Positions 1 through 7,034 are shown, numbered from the stretch's first letter. The stretch is 8,547 bases of DNA from Candidatus Parcubacteria bacterium (GCA_023142215.1 JAGLJW010000046.1:1-8547), one strand, 5' to 3'. Translations and numbers: made by a program. The notes: a model not told the origin generated them from the letters alone.

Positions 1-13
1 CGCATGACTTATA

Positions 14-43
14 AGATCCTATCGCTTAAGCTCCAGGATGACA
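14..43 (-). repeat. Dispersed repeat arm, partial element at window edge
   Basis: This is the outer arm of an element whose other half lies before the window. Its reverse complement matches 1827-1856 at 29 of 30 positions. Its core GATCCTATCGCTT (15-27) and end TCCAGGATGACA recur in the same orientation at 8323-8351. The similarity to the 8261 copy continues past the end: AGTGAATAATTACATT at 55-70 is identical to 8362-8377, at nearly the same distance from the arm. The repeat unit therefore includes some flank. It is probably a non-coding MITE- or REP-like sequence; no transposase is visible. Confidence 0.7.
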
Positions 44-118
44 CCTTAAAGGCTAGTGAATAATTACATTGAAAAACCTTGCTATTTTGCTGGAATTATG
101 ATAATTTATTAATAACAG

Positions 119-153
119 AACGTTATATGTTTGTATTAAGTGTAACGTTTTTT
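119..153. terminator. Weak stem-loop with T-run, possible terminator
   Basis: AACGTTA (119-125) and TAACGTT (143-149) form a perfect 7-bp stem with a 17-nt loop, and the second arm runs into six T (148-153). The loop is long and the stem AT-rich, so termination would be weak. It could end transcription from a gene left of the window. The rest of 71-249 is AT-rich spacer in which I see no gene. Confidence 0.25.
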
Positions 154-249
154 GTTTTAATACGTATTATTAAGTAGGCGTATCAATTTAACTTTTTATT
201 AAATATTATTTTATTTAATAATAGGTAAAATAAACGCTTTTATAATGTA

Positions 250-807
250 ATGAGTTTTGAAAATGTAAAAGAAAAAATTTTATATTTTAAGCTAAAGCAA
301 AAAGACAAAGATGCATTTATTAAAGCTTACGATTTATATATAGACGATATTTATAGATTTGTTTTTTTTAAGGTTGGAAACTCCGTTGAAGCTGAAGATA
401 TCACTTCACAAGTATTTTTAAAAGCTTGGGAGTATATTCAAAATAATTCTTTAAAAGATTATAAAACTTTAAAAGCATTGTTTTATAGGATAGCACGAAA
501 TTTGATAATAGATTATTATCGTAAGAAAAGTATAAGATTGGAAGTAAGTTTAGAAAATAATTCAAGTGAAATTTTAGGCTTGAAAGATAAAAATTCAGAT
601 ATTTCTGAAAAATTGGAAATTAAATTTGACTATAAAAAAATAGAAGTGGGATTATTGGAATTAAAGGATGAATATAGGGAAATAATAGTGTTAAGATATG
701 TAAATGAATTAACAATAAAAGAAATTGCTAAGGTTTTGGATAAGAAAACAGGAAATGTAAGAGTGTTGGTATATAGGGCTGTAAATGCTTTAAAAAAAGT
801 ATTGTAA
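250..807 (+). CDS. RNA polymerase sigma factor, sigma-70 family (ECF-like)
   Basis: This 185-residue protein has the two-domain layout of ECF sigma factors. It would direct RNA polymerase to a dedicated promoter set. Region 2 spans about residues 20-93: DAFIKAYDLYIDDIYRF, then the EAEDITSQVFLKAW helix, then FYRIARNLIIDYYRKK, which corresponds to the part that melts and contacts the -10 element. A variable linker (94-125) follows. Region 4 is at about 128-185, with ELKDEYREIIVLRYV and the helix-turn-helix LTIKEIAKVLDKKTGNVRVL that reads the -35 element. Length is normal for the family. The ATG at 250 gives a complete region 2. No Shine-Dalgarno is visible, and a TATAAT (241-246) lies only 3 nt upstream. 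The next gene, 45 nt downstream, encodes a membrane protein that is probably its anti-sigma partner. The regulon cannot be read from this window. Confidence 0.93.
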   Translation: MSFENVKEKILYFKLKQKDKDAFIKAYDLYIDDIYRFVFFKVGNSVEAEDITSQVFLKAWEYIQNNSLKDYKTLKALFYRIARNLIIDYYRKKSIRLEVSLENNSSEILGLKDKNSDISEKLEIKFDYKKIEVGLLELKDEYREIIVLRYVNELTIKEIAKVLDKKTGNVRVLVYRAVNALKKVL

Positions 808-822
808 AAGAGTATTATAAAC

Positions 823-851
823 TTGAAATAATTTACAAAATGTATTATAAT
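823..851 (+). promoter_or_regulatory. Near-consensus sigma-70 promoter abutting a start codon
   Basis: TTGAAA (823-828), a 17-nt spacer and TATAAT (846-851) form an almost perfect housekeeping-type promoter. The ATG of the next gene begins at 853, one base after the -10 box. A normal start point about 7 nt past the -10 would fall inside the gene, so the transcript would lack that ATG. The match may be a chance one in AT-rich DNA, or initiation or translation may be unusual here. Confidence 0.45.
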
Positions 852-852
852 T

Positions 853-1782
853 ATGAAAGATAGAGAATTGTTAACACAATTAAATAAGCTATCAGAAATT
901 ACTCCTTCAAGAAATTGGAAGAGTGATAATCGTAATATTTTAATTTCTCAAATTTCAGGTCAAAGTTCTGATGAAAAAGGTTACAGTTTTTTTAAATTGT
1001 CATTACAAATAATAACAAGTCTTTCGCAACCAGCTATGGTTGTGGTTTTGTTGTTTGTAATTATCGGAGCAATCGGGATTAAATTCAACATAGGAGAAAA
1101 TACAAAACCAGGAGATTCTCTATATATTGCTAAACGGATTAGTGAAAGAACTAGATCATCTTTAGTTTTTAATGAAAAAGAAAAAATGCAACTCGGAATT
1201 CAATTTGCAAAAAATAGAGTGGAAGAAATTGAAAAAGTTTTAGCTGGGGTGGATAATGATAAGGATGTTGATGAATTGGTCTACGATTTTAATAATGAGA
1301 TTGCAGTAGCAAGAGATAGGATTGGAAAATTTTATACACCAAGCAATAATGTTGTAGGCGATGAAGATGATGAAAATAATAATGAAAATGAAGACGGTGA
1401 TATAATTGAAGATGAAGAAGAAGTGTTGGTTTTTAGTGCAAATTCAGATAAGCAGGATAGTGGTGTGAGCATAACAGATAGTAAGGTTGTTGAAGAGGAT
1501 GTTGTTGAAGCACCTGAAAATACAGAAGAAGTTCAAGTTAGCAGTACGGATGAGATTCAAGATAGTCCACATGATATTTTAGGACAAGTAGAAGAACTTA
1601 TTGAACAAGAAGATTATGAAGCAGCTTTGGAAAAATTAGATGAAGCATCAGATGCTGTGGAAAATATTAGTAATGTTGAAGAAGTTGAAGAAACTGAGGT
1701 GGTTGAAGAAGTTGAGATAGATGAAGTGAAGAATGAAGAAGTGGAAACAGTAAATACAGGTTCAGATGAAGAATTGGAGTAA
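853..1782 (+). CDS. Single-pass membrane protein, DUF5667-like, probable anti-sigma factor
   Basis: The 309-residue protein has a soluble N-terminal segment (1-55), one membrane helix (about 59-77, around AMVVVLLFVIIGAIGI), and a long outside part. Just after the helix, residues 84-130 match my recollection of the DUF5667 pattern: TKPGDSLYIAKRISERTRSS, then a helix containing QFAKNRVEEIEKVL. Residues 165-235 are low-complexity and strongly acidic. A TPR-like helical hairpin follows (about 244-272, VEELIEQEDYEAALEKLDEA), then another Glu-rich tail. The N-terminus beginning MKDRELLTQLNKLSEI would face the cytoplasm and could bind the sigma factor encoded 45 nt upstream. This role rests on gene order and layout; no zinc-type ZAS motif is present. 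The outer domain is larger and more acidic than a minimal anti-sigma needs, so it may sense ions, cell wall or surface proteins. The membrane topology call is firm; the function is inferred. Confidence 0.8.
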   Translation: MKDRELLTQLNKLSEITPSRNWKSDNRNILISQISGQSSDEKGYSFFKLSLQIITSLSQPAMVVVLLFVIIGAIGIKFNIGENTKPGDSLYIAKRISERTRSSLVFNEKEKMQLGIQFAKNRVEEIEKVLAGVDNDKDVDELVYDFNNEIAVARDRIGKFYTPSNNVVGDEDDENNNENEDGDIIEDEEEVLVFSANSDKQDSGVSITDSKVVEEDVVEAPENTEEVQVSSTDEIQDSPHDILGQVEELIEQEDYEAALEKLDEASDAVENISNVEEVEETEVVEEVEIDEVKNEEVETVNTGSDEELE

Positions 1783-1827
1783 TGATTTTGTAATTGTTTA
1801 TTGATTTACTACAATATTGTAATCATT
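1781..1827. other. Spacer inverted repeats after the membrane-protein gene
   Basis: AATGATT (1781-1787) and AATCATT (1821-1827) are reverse complements. Inside them ATTG (1793-1796) can pair with CAAT (1812-1815), giving a broken stem. TACAATATTGTA (1810-1821) is a perfect 12-bp palindrome. No T-run follows, so this is not a convincing terminator. It lies directly against the repeat arm at 1827. Confidence 0.3.
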
Positions 1828-1856
1828 GTCATTCTGGAGCTTAAGCGATAGGATCT
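1827..1856 (+). repeat. Dispersed repeat arm, inverted copy of 14-43
   Basis: This 30-nt arm begins TGTCATTCTGGAGC and ends GATAGGATCT. It is the reverse complement of 14-43 with one difference. Its left part shares 18 identical bases with the repeat near the right end (1821-1838 against 8255-8272). No matching right half follows, so it is a half or decayed element. Together with 14-43 it places inverted copies on both sides of the sigma/membrane-protein gene pair, with the outer ends of both arms facing that pair. Confidence 0.75.
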
Positions 1857-1898
1857 AACGACAAAGCAACGAACAATTCAATTAATTAAATTAACAAG

Positions 1899-2684
1899 AT
1901 GAACAGTACTTTTGATGAAAGATTTATATTAGATTCTAATACTAGAAGTAATATTATTCAAGATGAACATTTAGTTCGTTATGAATTAGCAAAACAGCTA
2001 ATAAAAGGTAAAAAAGTTATAGATGTTGCATGTGGAACTGGATATGGATCTAATATGTTAGCGAAAGCTGGGGCTGAAAGAGTAATTGGTGTTGATATTT
2101 CAAAAGAAGCTGTAAAAATAGCTCAAAAAAGATTTCAGTGTGAAAATTTAGAATATATTTTAGGAAATGCTGAAAAGATTAATCAAAAAGATAATAGTTT
2201 TGATGTTGTAATCTCTTTTGAGACAATTGAACATTTAAAAAATCCAGAGAATTTTTTATCTGAAATAAAAAGAATTTTGAATGATAATGGTTTTACAATA
2301 ATTTCTACGCCGAATGTAGAGGTGAGTGGAAATAAAAATCCTTATCATCTAAAAGAATACACAAGAAAAGAGTTTCAAGAATTGCTTGGAAAATATTTTA
2401 AAAACGTAAATATTTTAGAGCAAGAAAATGCAATGATAAGCATGATTAAATTTTCTGATAATGTAGCAACGAAGTTATTAACAGCCAAAACAATTCAACC
2501 GTTATATTTTGTAGCAATTTGTTCTAATGATGAGTTACCAAGTTTGAAAGAAAATGTTTTAAGTGTTAACTATAAAGCTTTAGATAATATTTACAATAAT
2601 CCAGGATTTAAGTTGATGAATGTTATATATTCGTTTCTAATCAAAATCCCAGGAGTGAAAAAATTGTTTGGTTTTATAAAATAG
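1899..2684 (+). CDS. Class I SAM-dependent methyltransferase, glycan-cluster type
   Basis: This 261-residue protein has the Rossmann methyltransferase signatures in order. They are SAM-binding motif I VIDVACGTGYGS (40-51), the acidic end of strand 2 in GVDIS (64-68), a GNAEKI loop (89-94), motif FDVVISFETIEHL (101-113), and ISTPNVEVSGNKNPYHLKEYT (135-155). The last stretch resembles the NP-x-H-x-x-E-(Y/F)-T loop I know from methyltransferases in polysaccharide and O-antigen clusters, which points to a sugar or lipid-linked acceptor; the exact substrate cannot be named. The C-terminus (235-261, including LIKIPGVKKLFGFIK) is basic and amphipathic and could attach the enzyme to a membrane. ATG 1899 fits the usual N-terminus before motif I; there is no Shine-Dalgarno. 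The gene stands alone between a repeat arm 42 nt upstream and a MITE-like element 31 nt downstream, with no glycan-synthesis genes beside it, so it may have been inserted or left behind as a cassette. Confidence 0.88.
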   Translation: MNSTFDERFILDSNTRSNIIQDEHLVRYELAKQLIKGKKVIDVACGTGYGSNMLAKAGAERVIGVDISKEAVKIAQKRFQCENLEYILGNAEKINQKDNSFDVVISFETIEHLKNPENFLSEIKRILNDNGFTIISTPNVEVSGNKNPYHLKEYTRKEFQELLGKYFKNVNILEQENAMISMIKFSDNVATKLLTAKTIQPLYFVAICSNDELPSLKENVLSVNYKALDNIYNNPGFKLMNVIYSFLIKIPGVKKLFGFIK

Positions 2685-2715
2685 TGGTTTCTGTTTTTAT
2701 TGTTATTCTGAATAT

Positions 2716-2843
2716 TCTTTTGTCATTTCGAACGACAGAGAGAAATCCCTTAATGCCTGAATAGTACTTACATCATGATTGGTTTAATGATAATGTTAAA
2801 GCGATTTTTCCCCGCCAAAAGGGCGAGTCGAAATGACAAAAGA
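2716..2843. repeat. MITE-like element with perfect 16-bp terminal inverted repeats
   Basis: TCTTTTGTCATTTCGA (2716-2731) and TCGAAATGACAAAAGA (2828-2843) are perfect reverse complements bounding 128 bp. The inner flanks hold GAGAAATC and GCGATTTTTC, typical of the common GTCATTTCGA...GAGAAATC intergenic repeats of many bacteria. The central part (about 2755-2800) does not pair well, and no ORF lies inside. The element begins 31 nt after the methyltransferase stop, so folded as RNA it may help end that transcript. Its TGTCATT ends resemble those of the other repeat family here (8261-8351). Confidence 0.72.
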
Positions 2844-2863
2844 TACAAAATTGTTTAAAATGA

Positions 2864-2940
2864 TAAATGTGGAAAAAATAATGTTGATTTATTTGATTAT
2901 GATTAATTCATAATCAAATAAATCCACATTAGTGGATTTA
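2864..2940. repeat. Nested inverted repeats forming mutually exclusive hairpins
   Basis: GATTTATTTGATTATGA (2886-2902) and its exact reverse complement (2908-2924) form a 17-bp stem with a 5-nt loop. After one mismatch, 2879-2884 pairs with 2926-2931, extending the stem to 23 of 24 positions. The right arm can instead form a second hairpin: TAAATCCAC (2919-2927), loop ATTA, GTGGATTTA (2932-2940), with nine perfect pairs. In addition AATGTGGA (2866-2873) is complementary to TCCACATT (2923-2930). No T-run follows, so this is not an ordinary terminator. It could be a repeat end, a protein-binding palindrome or a switching leader. Confidence 0.6.
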
Positions 2941-2941
2941 C

Positions 2942-3000
2942 GCAAATTTTAAAGGTCGTGTCTTTAGTGGGTTTAGTCCCGCATAAGATTATTTGCTTTT
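2942..3000 (+). other. Possible three-way-junction RNA in the intergenic spacer
   Basis: By hand folding, GCAAAT (2942-2947) pairs with ATTTGC (2991-2996). Inside are two arms: AAAG (2951-2954) with CTTT (2962-2965), and GTGGG (2967-2971) with CCCGC (2978-2982, one G-U pair). Four T follow at 2997-3000. The G+C-rich arm stands out from the AT background. I recognise no Rfam family, and short stems like these also arise by chance. Confidence 0.25.
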
Positions 3001-3332
3001 ATTAATCAACAAAAAGCGTATTTTGTTCTTAAGAATATTAAAATAATTTAATTCTATTTATAAAAGATTTGTTGTTTATTTTTTTTCATAACAAAAAAAT
3101 AAATGAGTTTAGCTTTTTCCTCGCACTTATGTATGTAAGCGAGGAATAAATTTACCCCATTGAGTTTATTTCTTTCCAGTAGTTTATTTATATAAGCGCG
3201 AGGGAAGCGGGATTCCGATTCATTTGTTGAAAGTTTGATAATAATAAATATTAAATTTGAATTTAAATTAAAGAATAAAATTATTTAAAAATATTTTTGG
3301 ATCAAGATATATTAACAAGAAAAAAACAATCT
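3001..3332. other. AT-rich spacer before the surface-protein gene, with two G+C islands and a weak promoter
   Basis: I see no gene in this stretch. TTCCTCG (3117-3123) and CGAGGAA (3140-3146) form a stem that continues, after a CA bulge, with CTTA/TAAG around a 6-nt loop. A related G+C island follows at 3189-3215, where TATATAAGCGCGAGGG resembles the right arm of that hairpin (3132-3144) as an imperfect direct repeat. GAGTTTA occurs at 3105-3111 and 3162-3168. A possible promoter is TTGAAA (3227-3232), 16 nt, TATTAA (3249-3254). It would leave a leader of roughly 70 nt before ATG 3333. The promoter is a weak match. Confidence 0.35.
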
Positions 3333-6300
3333 ATGAAAAGATTAAAAAAATCGTTAATTGTTAGCTTAATGTCAATCACCGTTTTTGCTATGAGTGCAGT
3401 AACAGCTCCAAAGCTTGGTGCTGCTTCAAATGGTGATTTAGTAAAAATTGAAGGTTCTCCTGCAGTTTATTACTTAGCTAGCAGTAAAAGACACGTATTT
3501 CCGAATGAATCAACTTATTTTTCATGGTATAGTGATTTTAACGGAATACAAATTATTGCTCAAAGTGAGCTAGAAGGGTTTGCACGTGGTGCTAACGTAA
3601 CAATGAGACCTGGAACAAAATTAGTTACTTCTCCAGATGAATCAACAGTTTATGCTGTTGAACCAGGAGGTGTATTACGATCAATTGTTAGCGAAGCTAA
3701 TGCTATTGTATTATACGGAGCTGACTGGGCAGCAAATGTAGTTGATATTATTCCTGCATTTATGTCTAATTATACTGATGGAGATCCTTTAACTGAGGGT
3801 GCATATCCTGCTGGAACATTAGTTAAGGAAAATGGTCAAGCTGATGTTTATTACCTTGATGCAGATGGAACAGCAAGAAAATTTGCTGATGCAGCTGCTT
3901 TTGAATCTAATAGATTCCAATGGGGTGACATCGTAGAAGCTGGTACTGGTTATACATTACCAACTGCTGGTGATTCTTTAACAGCTACAGAAGGTTTAGG
4001 TGATACTTCACAAGGTGGAGGAGTTGGAACAGGTGATATTATTGATCCTTTAGTAGGTTCTGGTGTAAGCATTGCTTTAGCTTCTGATACTCCATCAGCT
4101 GGAAATATCCCACAGGCTTCTCCTGTAGATTTTCTAAAAGTTAATTTAACTGCTGCAAGTGATGGTGACGTTGCTATTAACAGTATTACACTTAGTGCTT
4201 ATGATCTTGGTAATTCTCTTAATATTGATACTGTTACTTGGTATGATGATGGTGTTAAAATTGGTAGTACAAAGAATATGACATCAGATAGGGTTGCTGC
4301 TTTTAACTTTGCAACTCCTATTGCAATTACTGCTGGTGAAACTAAAGCTTTAACAGTAAGAGCTACTATTAATGGCACAGGTAACTATGCTATTGGTATT
4401 GCAGGCGTTTCAGCTATAACAACAAACGGGGCATCTGTAAGTGGAACTTTCCCAATTGTTGGTAATACTAAAGCTATTGTAACTGGTACTACTATTGGTA
4501 CTATTACAATGACAGCAGCTGATACTACATCTACTGTTGATGCTGAATTTGGTGAAGATGATGTTTTGATGGCTGGTTTTAGCTTACAAGGTACTAATGA
4601 ACCTATCATTTGGGAATCTGTAAGATTTAGAAATGGTGGAAACAATAATGATGCTTTAGCTTCTAATTTCCGTCTTTTAATTGATGGTGATGAAGTAGCT
4701 ACTGTTGATGCCATGGTTGATAGATATGTTTCTTTTAACATTGGTAGTCGTGTAATAGCTAAAAATGAAACTATTAATATAGAGGTATATGGTGATGTTG
4801 GAATTGGTAATGCTGGTGATGATGTTAATCTTTATATTAAAGAAACAAATGATTTTTCATTTGTTGGTCAAGATTTTGGTTATGGTATAGAGCCAACTCT
4901 TCATGCTAACCTTGATGGTGATGGTGATGGTTATACTATTAATCTAACTGCTGGTGATTTTACTATTGATATGGATAAAGCTGCTACTCCATCACAAGAT
5001 GTGCGTAGTGGTGATAATGATGTAGTATTAGCTACTATTAACATGGTTTCAAATGGTGAGGATGCAACTACTGCATACATTAAAGATGCAGCAGGTGATG
5101 AGTTTATAATTAGTGGTACTGGTTTAGGATGTAATGAGTTTGAGAATACAGAACTTAGAGATGTTGATTCTGGTGTAACTTATGATGTTACAGTAGCTTC
5201 AGGATCATCTAAATGTCTTTGTACTATTGATGAAGAAATTACATTCACAAAAGGTGTGACTAGAACTTTTGAACTTAGAACAGATTTGAATGCATCAACA
5301 GAAACTAATTATCCAGCTGAAGATGATACTCTTCAAGTAACTCTTAAAGCAGGAGCTTTTTCAATTACTGGTGATGTTTCTGATGCGACTATTACTGCAA
5401 GTCCAGCTTCTATTGATAGTGCTGTTGCAACTGTAAAAGATGCGTCATTAATTGTACAACAAAGTAATTTAACAGCTAAGACTATTGTTCCTGGCGCTAC
5501 TGACTTTGTTGTTTATAAAGCTAATTTAGAAGTTGGTAATTCATCTTATATTGATATTACTTCAGTTAAGATTTCAGCTACTGGAACTTCTATTATATCT
5601 TTTGATGATGATAATATTTCTCAGTTGGATTTATACATTGATAATCAATTAGTTAAGAGTAAATCAGGTAGCATTGACGAACAAGTTGCTTCTAGGAATT
5701 CTATCACATTTAATTCCTTAGATACTACTAACAGAAGAATTGCTGCTGGTGATAGTGTTTATATGGAAGTTAGAGCTACTTTTACTGGTGATTTTCAAGC
5801 TAAAACTGGTTTATTTCAGTTAGGCTTAGAAAGTGCAACTGATTCTATTGTTGCTAAAGACATGGATAGTCATGCTGTTGTTGAATCAGGTATTACTATT
5901 AATCAATCTTCACGTTCTGTAACTTTAGAAAATAAAGGTACTTTGAAAGTTGAATTAAAGATTGATGACAGTAAATCTAAGAATAATACTTATATTCTAG
6001 CTGGTTCTGAAACTACTGCAGATAGATACTTAGGTGAATTAGTTTTTACTACTGCTAATGAATCTATTAAAGTAACAGAATTGATACTTTCTCAAGTAGG
6101 TAATGCAAATAGTTCTGATCTTTTAGCAGTAAATCTTTATGATGAGAATGGTATTAAAGTAGCTTCAAAGATTCCAAGCGCTGATGGACATGTATATTTT
6201 AGTAGCTTTAATCATGAATTTGAAGGTGATCAAGCAACTTCATTATATATTGGTGTTACTACTAAGTCTATTAATGCTAGTGGTGATGATGATGGTACAG

Positions 6301-7034
6301 CTACATTTGGTAACACTATTAAATTTACTATTGCTACTACTACTGACGTTTCAACCGTTAATGGAACTGTGGCAATTAAAGCTATAGGTGTTAATTCTTC
6401 TGAAGATATTACTCTTGCAGCAGCTGCTACAGCTACAGTTGGTATAGGTGAATGGGCTAATTCTAATTTTGCTACAACTACTGTGTCAACTATTTCAGGA
6501 TCTGTGTTAACTTCTATTGTTAAAGCAATGGATGATACAACATTAACTAATGAAACAGATCAAGTTATTGGAAAATACAAATTTGTATTTAACAATGGTG
6601 AAAATAGAACAGCAGCTCCAGACAATGAAGAATTAAAAGCACAAATGAGATTATTAACTCTTACGCTTGCAACTTCTTCAGGTGTTACTGTAACTAATGT
6701 ACAGGCTTACATTGATGGTGATTCTGCTAACAAAACTACTGCTACTTCTACCCAAGCAAGTAATAAAGTTGTAATTGATTTAACTCAATTACCAACTGAT
6801 ACTCGATTGGTAGATGGTGAAGTAACATTAGTTATTGAAGCTGACGTTGCTGTTGCTGGAACTGGAACTAAATCTCTAAAGACCAAGATCGCTGATCTTG
6901 ATGCTACTGGTGGTGGTGATTTTACCTATAATGGTAATCATTCAACTGGTACAACTTATTGGGGTGATGGTGAAAGTGTATTGTTAGATAATATTGTTGA
7001 AGTACAAGGTACTTATTTATCTAATTCTTTCTAG
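3333..7034 (+). CDS. Large secreted surface protein, S-layer-like candidate
   Basis: From ATG 3333 the product has 1233 residues. A Sec signal peptide (1-31) has a basic start, MKRLKK, a hydrophobic core and a likely cut after LGAA. Residues 34-216 hold three diverged modules of about 60 residues with (T/D)LVK...VYYL/VYAV...R.F/R.I patterns; the first reads VYYLASSKRHVFPNESTYF. A Gly-rich linker (about 222-244) leads to about six beta-sandwich-like units of 100-150 residues. They share strands such as YIDGD, LYIDNQLV and LYDENGIKV and end in patterns like LTVRATI and YMEVRATFTG. An acidic DGDGDG loop (528-533) could bind calcium. Cysteines occur at 600, 628 and 630. There is no LPXTG and no C-terminal membrane helix; the protein ends QGTYLSNSF. 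A TTG at 3297 would add 12 residues; I prefer 3333 because it gives a compact signal peptide and all other genes here start with ATG. Strong preference for GGT, GCT and ACT codons, unlike its neighbours, suggests high expression. Envelope role is inferred from architecture. Confidence 0.85.
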   Translation: MKRLKKSLIVSLMSITVFAMSAVTAPKLGAASNGDLVKIEGSPAVYYLASSKRHVFPNESTYFSWYSDFNGIQIIAQSELEGFARGANVTMRPGTKLVTSPDESTVYAVEPGGVLRSIVSEANAIVLYGADWAANVVDIIPAFMSNYTDGDPLTEGAYPAGTLVKENGQADVYYLDADGTARKFADAAAFESNRFQWGDIVEAGTGYTLPTAGDSLTATEGLGDTSQGGGVGTGDIIDPLVGSGVSIALASDTPSAGNIPQASPVDFLKVNLTAASDGDVAINSITLSAYDLGNSLNIDTVTWYDDGVKIGSTKNMTSDRVAAFNFATPIAITAGETKALTVRATINGTGNYAIGIAGVSAITTNGASVSGTFPIVGNTKAIVTGTTIGTITMTAADTTSTVDAEFGEDDVLMAGFSLQGTNEPIIWESVRFRNGGNNNDALASNFRLLIDGDEVATVDAMVDRYVSFNIGSRVIAKNETINIEVYGDVGIGNAGDDVNLYIKETNDFSFVGQDFGYGIEPTLHANLDGDGDGYTINLTAGDFTIDMDKAATPSQDVRSGDNDVVLATINMVSNGEDATTAYIKDAAGDEFIISGTGLGCNEFENTELRDVDSGVTYDVTVASGSSKCLCTIDEEITFTKGVTRTFELRTDLNASTETNYPAEDDTLQVTLKAGAFSITGDVSDATITASPASIDSAVATVKDASLIVQQSNLTAKTIVPGATDFVVYKANLEVGNSSYIDITSVKISATGTSIISFDDDNISQLDLYIDNQLVKSKSGSIDEQVASRNSITFNSLDTTNRRIAAGDSVYMEVRATFTGDFQAKTGLFQLGLESATDSIVAKDMDSHAVVESGITINQSSRSVTLENKGTLKVELKIDDSKSKNNTYILAGSETTADRYLGELVFTTANESIKVTELILSQVGNANSSDLLAVNLYDENGIKVASKIPSADGHVYFSSFNHEFEGDQATSLYIGVTTKSINASGDDDGTATFGNTIKFTIATTTDVSTVNGTVAIKAIGVNSSEDITLAAAATATVGIGEWANSNFATTTVSTISGSVLTSIVKAMDDTTLTNETDQVIGKYKFVFNNGENRTAAPDNEELKAQMRLLTLTLATSSGVTVTNVQAYIDGDSANKTTATSTQASNKVVIDLTQLPTDTRLVDGEVTLVIEADVAVAGTGTKSLKTKIADLDATGGGDFTYNGNHSTGTTYWGDGESVLLDNIVEVQGTYLSNSF

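Noticed and set aside
829..845. TACA-AAA-TGTA as an operator in the promoter before the membrane-protein gene
   Set aside because: Only four base pairs in AT-rich DNA; too short to support a binding site.
2716..2943. Possible CRISPR array from repeated elements in the spacer
   Set aside because: There are no regularly spaced direct repeats; the structures are inverted repeats of differing sequence.
2955..2982. T-arm-like stretch (GTGGG, six-base loop, CCCGC) suggesting a tRNA
   Set aside because: The loop is 6 nt and lacks TTCRANT, and no acceptor, D or anticodon arms can be placed around it.
3297..3332. TTG start adding 12 residues (DQDILTRKKQS after Met) to the surface protein
   Set aside because: It is possible but would lengthen the charged region before the signal peptide; ATG 3333 gives a standard signal peptide. 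Neither start has a Shine-Dalgarno, so this is a preference and not a proof.
4385..4741. Open frame of 118 codons on the minus strand inside the surface-protein gene
   Set aside because: It is the mirror of a codon-biased, clearly coding + strand region and its product is a low-complexity Ser/Val/Ile sequence with no motif.
6184..6387. Open frame of 67 codons on the + strand, rich in Leu, Met and Val
   Set aside because: It overlaps the surface-protein gene in another frame; its Leu/Met/Val-rich composition follows from shifted GTT, GCT and GAT codons.
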